From Chitinophaga sedimenti (GTDB lineage: Bacteria > Bacteroidota > Bacteroidia > Chitinophagales > Chitinophagaceae), in NCBI RefSeq assembly GCF_023156195.1, contig NZ_JAKUKA010000001.1, forward strand, positions 2,976,001-3,040,000: a stretch of 64,000 nucleotides of DNA. The letters run 5' to 3'. The notes beneath the pieces are model-generated. The model was not told the DNA's origin. It saw only the letters and a program-made list of their open reading frames with translations, and made no database searches. Position 1 is the first letter of the stretch; each line of letters opens with the position of its first letter. The position numbers were made by a program, and so were the translations under genes. Positions 59,802 through 64,000 of this stretch are shown piece by piece.

Positions 59802-61924
59802 TACATTTTCATCCCCAGGTTAAACATCGTGAACGCCCACACGTCGGCCGCCTCGTCTATTACTTTGCTGGTTGGTTTACCCGCACCATGGCCGGCCTGT
59901 GTTTCAATGCGGATCAGCATCGGATTGGGACCGGCATTTGCTGCCTGCAAAGCAGCCGCGAACTTAAAGGAGTGCGCGGGCACTACGCGGTCATCGTGAT
60001 CGCCCGTAGTAATGAGGGTAGCCGGGTAAGACGTGCCTTTCCTGATGTTATGTAAAGGTGAATATTTGAACAGGTAAGGGAACTCGTCTGCCTTTTCGCT
60101 GCTGCCATATTCCACCACCCAGGCCCAGCCGATAGTGAACTTCTGGTAACGCAGCATATCCAGCACTCCTACAGCGGGCAGTGCTACTTTGAACAGGTCG
60201 GGGCGCTGTGTCATACAGGCGCCAACGAGCAAACCACCGTTCGATCCGCCACGGATAGCAATTTTAGAAGGATTGGTATATTTCTCTTTGATAAGATATT
60301 CCGCCGCGCCAATAAAATCGTCGAACACATTTTGCTTCTTCTCTTTCATCCCGGCCTTATGCCAGCTTTCGCCATATTCGCTGCCGCCGCGCAGGTTTAC
60401 GACCGCGTAAATACCACCCTGCTCCATGAAAAACAGGTTACTCACGCTGAAGCCCGGCGTTTGCGGAATATTGAACCCGCCATAGCCATACAACAGTACG
60501 GGTGTGTTACCATCCAGTTTTAACCCTTTTTTGTACGACAGGAACATCGGCACTTTCGTACCATCCTTACTGGTGAAAAACACCTGTCTGGTTTCAAATT
60601 GCTCCACGTCAAACTTTGCTTCGGGCCGCTTGTACACGTCGGATTTGCCGGAAGGTATCTGGTATTGATAAATCGTGGCGGGTGCTACAAACGAAGTATA
60701 CGTATAGAAGAAGGTCTGGTCTTCTTTTTTACCGCCAAAGCCGCCGGCCGTACCGATACCGGGCAGTTTGATCTCGTGCTCCAGTTTGCCTGTTACATCG
60801 TATTGATAAATTTTAGTAGAAGCATCTTTCAGATAACTGGCAAACAGTTTACCACCACCGGTGCCCACGCTGTTCAGCACTTCCGGTTTTTCAGGGATGA
60901 TGGTCTGCCAGTTTTCCTTCGCGGGATTTTTAGGATCGATGAGTACCAGTTTGTAGTTAGGCGCGTCTTCATTGGTAAGAACGAGCAGTTTGTCGCCCAC
61001 GTTATCCACCACCGAAGGGTCGTATTTAAAACCAGGTACCACTACCTGAAAATCCTGCTGAGCCGCATCTTTCAGGTCGCGCACGGCCAGCTGGTTGCCC
61101 GAAGTACCTTCTGTGGTGACGAGTACCGGGAAGCGTTCATCTTCGGTTACCCCTACGCCGGCGTTGCGCAGCGGGTGTTCTTTATCTACGTATACCAGCT
61201 GGTCCTTTTCCTGCGTAGTGCCGAGTTTGTGGTAATACACCTTATGGAATTCATTTTTGCCGGACAGGCGGGCCTTCTCGTCCGGCGTATCATACCGGCT
61301 ATAATAAAATCCATCCCCCTGCCAGCTGATACCGCTGAATTTGATCCAGTCGAGGTGATCGGGCAGCAATTGCTTCGTTTCCACATCCATCACAAAACAC
61401 TCCTGCCAGTCGGACCCCGCTTTGGCAATCAGGTAGGCCGCATGCTTACTATCTTTCGAAAAACTCAGGTTCCCCAGGGCTACCGTACCTTTCTCCGACA
61501 ACTTATTCGGATCGATGAATACCTCCGGCGTGCCGGTGATACCCACCTGGCGATATAGCACCGATTGGTTCTGTAATCCGTCATTCTTATAAAAATAGTA
61601 ATACTTACCCTCACGGAAAGGCGCGCCGTACTTTGGATAATTCATCATTTCCTCCAGCCGTGCCTTGATTTTATCGCGGAAAGGAATTTTATCGAGATAG
61701 TCCCTGGTCACTTTATTTTGTTCAATCACCCAGGCCTTGGTATCTTCCGCGTGGTCATTTTCGAGCCAGCGGTAAGGATCTGGTACCTTGTGACCATTAT
61801 ATTCGTCTACGGTATCCGTTGTTTTTGTTAATGGATAGGTAATGGCGGTCTTTTGCGCAGCTGCTCCTAAAGTCATGCTCATCAGTATAAATATTAAAAA
61901 GCTTATTTGGTAAAACGATTTCAT
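59801..61924 (-). CDS. Prolyl oligopeptidase (S9A), exported
   Basis: I choose the ATG at 61924 (MKSFYQISFLIFILMSMTLG; signal peptide ending AAAQ). Intact 707-residue frame. Beta-propeller N-terminal half (DEYNGHKVPDPYRWLENDHA is the typical opening), then the hydrolase with LLYGYGGFNIPQTPGFS, VVNLRGGSEYGESWHKAGM, RGGSNGGLLVGACMTQRPDL (catalytic Ser), TGDHDDRVVPAHSFKFAAAL (Asp) and IETQAGHGAGKPTSKVIDEA (His). It cleaves after proline in short peptides, here in the periplasm. It is one of two S9 peptidases in this window and one of the few long genes without an indel. Confidence 0.97.
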   Translation of the reverse strand: MKSFYQISFLIFILMSMTLGAAAQKTAITYPLTKTTDTVDEYNGHKVPDPYRWLENDHAEDTKAWVIEQNKVTRDYLDKIPFRDKIKARLEEMMNYPKYGAPFREGKYYYFYKNDGLQNQSVLYRQVGITGTPEVFIDPNKLSEKGTVALGNLSFSKDSKHAAYLIAKAGSDWQECFVMDVETKQLLPDHLDWIKFSGISWQGDGFYYSRYDTPDEKARLSGKNEFHKVYYHKLGTTQEKDQLVYVDKEHPLRNAGVGVTEDERFPVLVTTEGTSGNQLAVRDLKDAAQQDFQVVVPGFKYDPSVVDNVGDKLLVLTNEDAPNYKLVLIDPKNPAKENWQTIIPEKPEVLNSVGTGGGKLFASYLKDASTKIYQYDVTGKLEHEIKLPGIGTAGGFGGKKEDQTFFYTYTSFVAPATIYQYQIPSGKSDVYKRPEAKFDVEQFETRQVFFTSKDGTKVPMFLSYKKGLKLDGNTPVLLYGYGGFNIPQTPGFSVSNLFFMEQGGIYAVVNLRGGSEYGESWHKAGMKEKKQNVFDDFIGAAEYLIKEKYTNPSKIAIRGGSNGGLLVGACMTQRPDLFKVALPAVGVLDMLRYQKFTIGWAWVVEYGSSEKADEFPYLFKYSPLHNIRKGTSYPATLITTGDHDDRVVPAHSFKFAAALQAANAGPNPMLIRIETQAGHGAGKPTSKVIDEAADVWAFTMFNLGMKM

Positions 61925-62023
61925 GAGGAAAATTTTTAAAAATGAGGGGCCTTTTTTCAAATAAAATCAAAATTTAACCATAAATGCTAACATTATATAT
62001 AAGAATAGTTTTCAAAAAAATGT

Positions 62024-62031
62024 TATTTTTG
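62024..62031 (+). promoter_or_regulatory. Predicted -7 box of pfkA-pyk
   Basis: TATTTTTG is an exact TAnnTTTG box 33 bases before the pfkA ATG at 62065, in a very AT-rich divergent region. No strong -33 TTG was seen at the expected distance. Confidence 0.5.
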
Positions 62032-62064
62032 TGCGCCCTTTAACGCAATATTTTGACCAATAAT

Positions 62065-63044
62065 ATGAAAAAAGTGAACAACATCGCAGTTCTTACTTCC
62101 GGGGTGACGCTCCCGGGATGAACGCCGCAATTCGCGCCGTGGTAAGAGCAGGTATCTATCATCATTTGAATGTATACGGTGTTATGTATGGTTACAAGGG
62201 GATGTTGACTAATGATATCTTTCCTATGGAATCCAAAACCGTGGCCAACATCATCCAGCGTGGCGGCACGATTTTGAAAACAGCCCGTTGCAAGGAATTT
62301 TATGAGCCGGAAGGTCGGAAAAAGGCATACGAGAACCTGAAAAAACTGGATATAGACGGTTTGGTGGTAATCGGTGGCGATGGTTCCTTCAAAGGTGCAC
62401 AAAAATTCAGCGAAGAATTTGATATACCTTGCATTGGCCTGCCAGGCACAATCGATAAAGATATCGCCGGCACGGATTTTACAATTGGATTCGACACCGC
62501 GGTAAACACTGCCGTGGACGCGATCGACAAGATCCGCGACACCGCTGATGCGCACGACCGCCTGTTCATCATCGAAGTGATGGGCCGCGACGCCGGATAC
62601 ATTGCCCTGCACAGCGGCATTGCTACCGGTGCAGAGCACGTGCTGATGCCAGAGCGTAAAAGCGAGATCGACGACATCATCAACGAACTGCAGGCTAACG
62701 AACGCAGGAAAAAGCTCGTAAACCTCATCGTAGTGGCGGAAGGCGACGAATTCGGCGGCGCTAATGGCGTGGTTAAACACATCAAGGAACGCCTCCCGCA
62801 GCTGGACACCCGCGTGTGCATTCTCGGTCACATCCAGCGCGGCGGTACGCCTACCTGTATGGACCGCATCATTGCCAGCCGTCTCGGTTTTTCTGCCGTA
62901 GAAGCCCTGCTGGACGGCACCCACAATGTAATGGTCGGCGTAGTGAACGATAAAATCGCTTACACCCCGCTCACACAGGCAGTGAAGGCTAAACAGTCCA
63001 TTGACGAAGAATGGTTTAAGATTATTAAAATTCTGGCGAGTTAA
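62065..63044 (+). CDS. pfkA: 6-phosphofructokinase (one frameshift)
   Basis: Starts MKKVNNIAVLTSGGDAPGMN after adding one G to the G4 run near 62103; TSGGDAPGMNA is the ATP/phosphate-binding loop. YGYKGML, RGGTILKTARCKEF, LVVIGGDGSFKGAQKF (GGDGS, fructose 6-phosphate side), GLPGTIDKDIAGTDFTIGFD (catalytic PGTIDND-like region, with Asp), IEVMGRDAGYIAL and HIQRGGTPTCMDRI (activator site) follow. About 327 residues, a classical ATP-PFK. Phosphorylates fructose 6-phosphate in glycolysis. pyk starts 13 bases downstream. Confidence 0.97.
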
Positions 63045-63057
63045 AATTATATAGCTT

Positions 63058-64000
63058 ATGAGTACAAAAGACCTGTCGAAATACTATCACAGTCAAATGG
63101 ACAACGTTGCAGGACGTGAACACTCCTCACATAAAACGAAGATAGTAGCAACCGTAGGCCCTGCCTGCGATACCTATGAAAAATTGCTGGAGCTGGTTCA
63201 AGCCGGTGTTAACGTGTTCCGTTTGAACTTCTCTCACGGCAGCCACGAAGACAAAGCCAGAATTATTGGTTATATCCGCGAGATTAATGCAACTCAGCCT
63301 TACAACGTCGCCATCCTGGCCGACCTGCAAGGTCCGAAATTGCGTGTGGGAGAGATTGAGAACAACGCACTGCCGCTCAAAACCGGCGACATCCTCACTT
63401 TCGTAAACGAAAAATGTGTAGGTAACATGGATCGTATCTATGTTTCTTACCATAACCTCCATAGAGATATTCGTCCCGGTCAGAAAATCCTGCTGGACGA
63501 CGGTAAAATCGAAACTGTCGTAAAAGAGGTGACCGCTAACCAGGAAATCAAAGCAGAAGTTACCCTCGGCGGCATCCTGTCTTCCAAAAAAGGTTTTAAC
63601 CTGCCCGATACCAAGGTAGAACTGCCTTCTCTGACAGAAAAAGACCTGGTGGACCTGGACTTCATCATTGACCAGGCGCCTGACTGGGTTGCCCTGTCGT
63701 TCGTTCGTAACGCGGCCGACCTGGTTGACCTGCGCAACCGTATTAAAGAGCGCAACTCCAAACTGAAAATCATTTCTAAAATAGAAAAGCCGGAAGCGAT
63801 CCAGAACCTGAAAGAGATCATCTGGGAAAGCGATGGCGTGATGATTGCCCGCGGTGACCTCGGCGTAGAACTTCCCGTGGAAGTGATCCCGATGATCCAG
63901 AAAGACATCATCCGCAAATGTATCCACCGCGCGAAACCCGTTATCGTGGCTACACAGATGATGGAAAGCATGATCGACCGCAGCCGTCCGAACCGTTCTG
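63058..64000 (+). CDS. pyk: Pyruvate kinase (C-terminus cut by window edge)
   Basis: Starts at the ATG at 63058 (MSTKDLSKYYHSQMDNVAGR). HKTKIVATVGPACDTYEKLL, AGVNVFRLNFSHGSHEDKAR (Asn-Phe-Ser-His), LADLQGPKLRVGEI, LPSLTEKDLVDLDFIIDQAP, IISKIEKPEAIQNL (catalytic Lys/Glu), GVMIARGDLGVELPVEVIPM and VIVATQMMESMIDR are all conserved pyruvate kinase motifs. The visible 314 residues cover the A/B domains; the regulatory C domain is outside. Open to the right edge without indel. Forms ATP and pyruvate from phosphoenolpyruvate, downstream of pfkA in the same transcript. Confidence 0.98.
   Translation, partial: MSTKDLSKYYHSQMDNVAGREHSSHKTKIVATVGPACDTYEKLLELVQAGVNVFRLNFSHGSHEDKARIIGYIREINATQPYNVAILADLQGPKLRVGEIENNALPLKTGDILTFVNEKCVGNMDRIYVSYHNLHRDIRPGQKILLDDGKIETVVKEVTANQEIKAEVTLGGILSSKKGFNLPDTKVELPSLTEKDLVDLDFIIDQAPDWVALSFVRNAADLVDLRNRIKERNSKLKIISKIEKPEAIQNLKEIIWESDGVMIARGDLGVELPVEVIPMIQKDIIRKCIHRAKPVIVATQMMESMIDRSRPNRS

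Noticed and set aside
1..64000. Mobile elements, prophage, toxin-antitoxin or restriction genes
   Set aside because: No transposase, integrase, phage structural, toxin or methylase motif was found on either strand, and base composition is even.

Overview
The window looks like chromosomal DNA from a Bacteroidota bacterium, most probably a Chitinophagaceae soil-type polysaccharide degrader (Chitinophaga-like). The grounds are a SusC/SusD polysaccharide utilization locus with its own ECF sigma factor and FecR anti-sigma factor, TAnnTTTG-type promoter boxes instead of E. coli-like promoters, a bacillithiol-associated YtxJ protein, Mpl, DUF4230 and HU-CCDC81 genes, and many Bacteroidota-style lipoproteins. 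No rRNA, tRNA, CRISPR, insertion sequence or prophage gene was seen.

The most important practical point is sequence quality. About 33 protein genes carry one to four single-base frameshifts, a little over 50 by my reading. In most cases restoring one base in a short homopolymer (A4-A7, G3-G5, C4-C5, T4-T5) rebuilds a full-length family member. I therefore treat these as single genes with probable sequencing errors, not as pseudogenes, and give whole-gene coordinates.

Layout. 1-8.7 kb: DEAD-box helicase (cut by the edge), DinB, pirin, two GNATs, a GH92 alpha-mannosidase, a Fpg/Nei DNA glycosylase, a secreted unknown, a YdeI-family protein and a CBM6-like secreted protein. 8.8-8.9 kb: a candidate structured small RNA. 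9.0-19.3 kb (minus strand): a complete beta-glucan utilization locus in the order ECF sigma, FecR, SusC (with STN signalling domain), SusD, PKD-type surface lipoprotein, GH16, GH30. 19.6-21.7 kb: a lone receiver protein convergent with a PAS sensor kinase that lacks the phosphoacceptor histidine, then a SpoIIAA-like protein. 21.7-27.2 kb: a second candidate small RNA, a ThuA and Gfo/Idh/MocA pair, a small membrane protein and a TonB-type outer-membrane receptor. 27.2-31.1 kb: lipoproteins and a LuxE-like acyl-activating protein.

31.1-40.6 kb is mostly metabolism and envelope: acyl-CoA carboxylase carboxyltransferase, UbiA-like protein, M42 aminopeptidase, BioB, AroQ, UbiX, YtxJ, Mpl, a DEDDh exonuclease and a polyprenol-phosphate glycosyltransferase. 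40.6-52.8 kb: EamA transporter, S9 peptidase, AraC regulator, DUF4230, RRM protein, 2-oxoacid dehydrogenase E2, CinA, PBP4 (DacB), FadM-like thioesterase and DoxX. 53.0-58.8 kb: a three-gene cluster of a giant TPR protein, a plug-less beta-barrel and an HU-CCDC81 membrane protein; this is my best candidate for an undescribed envelope system. 58.9-61.9 kb: RmlD-like reductase and prolyl oligopeptidase. 62.0-64.0 kb: pfkA-pyk, two committed glycolytic steps transcribed together, with pyk cut by the window end.
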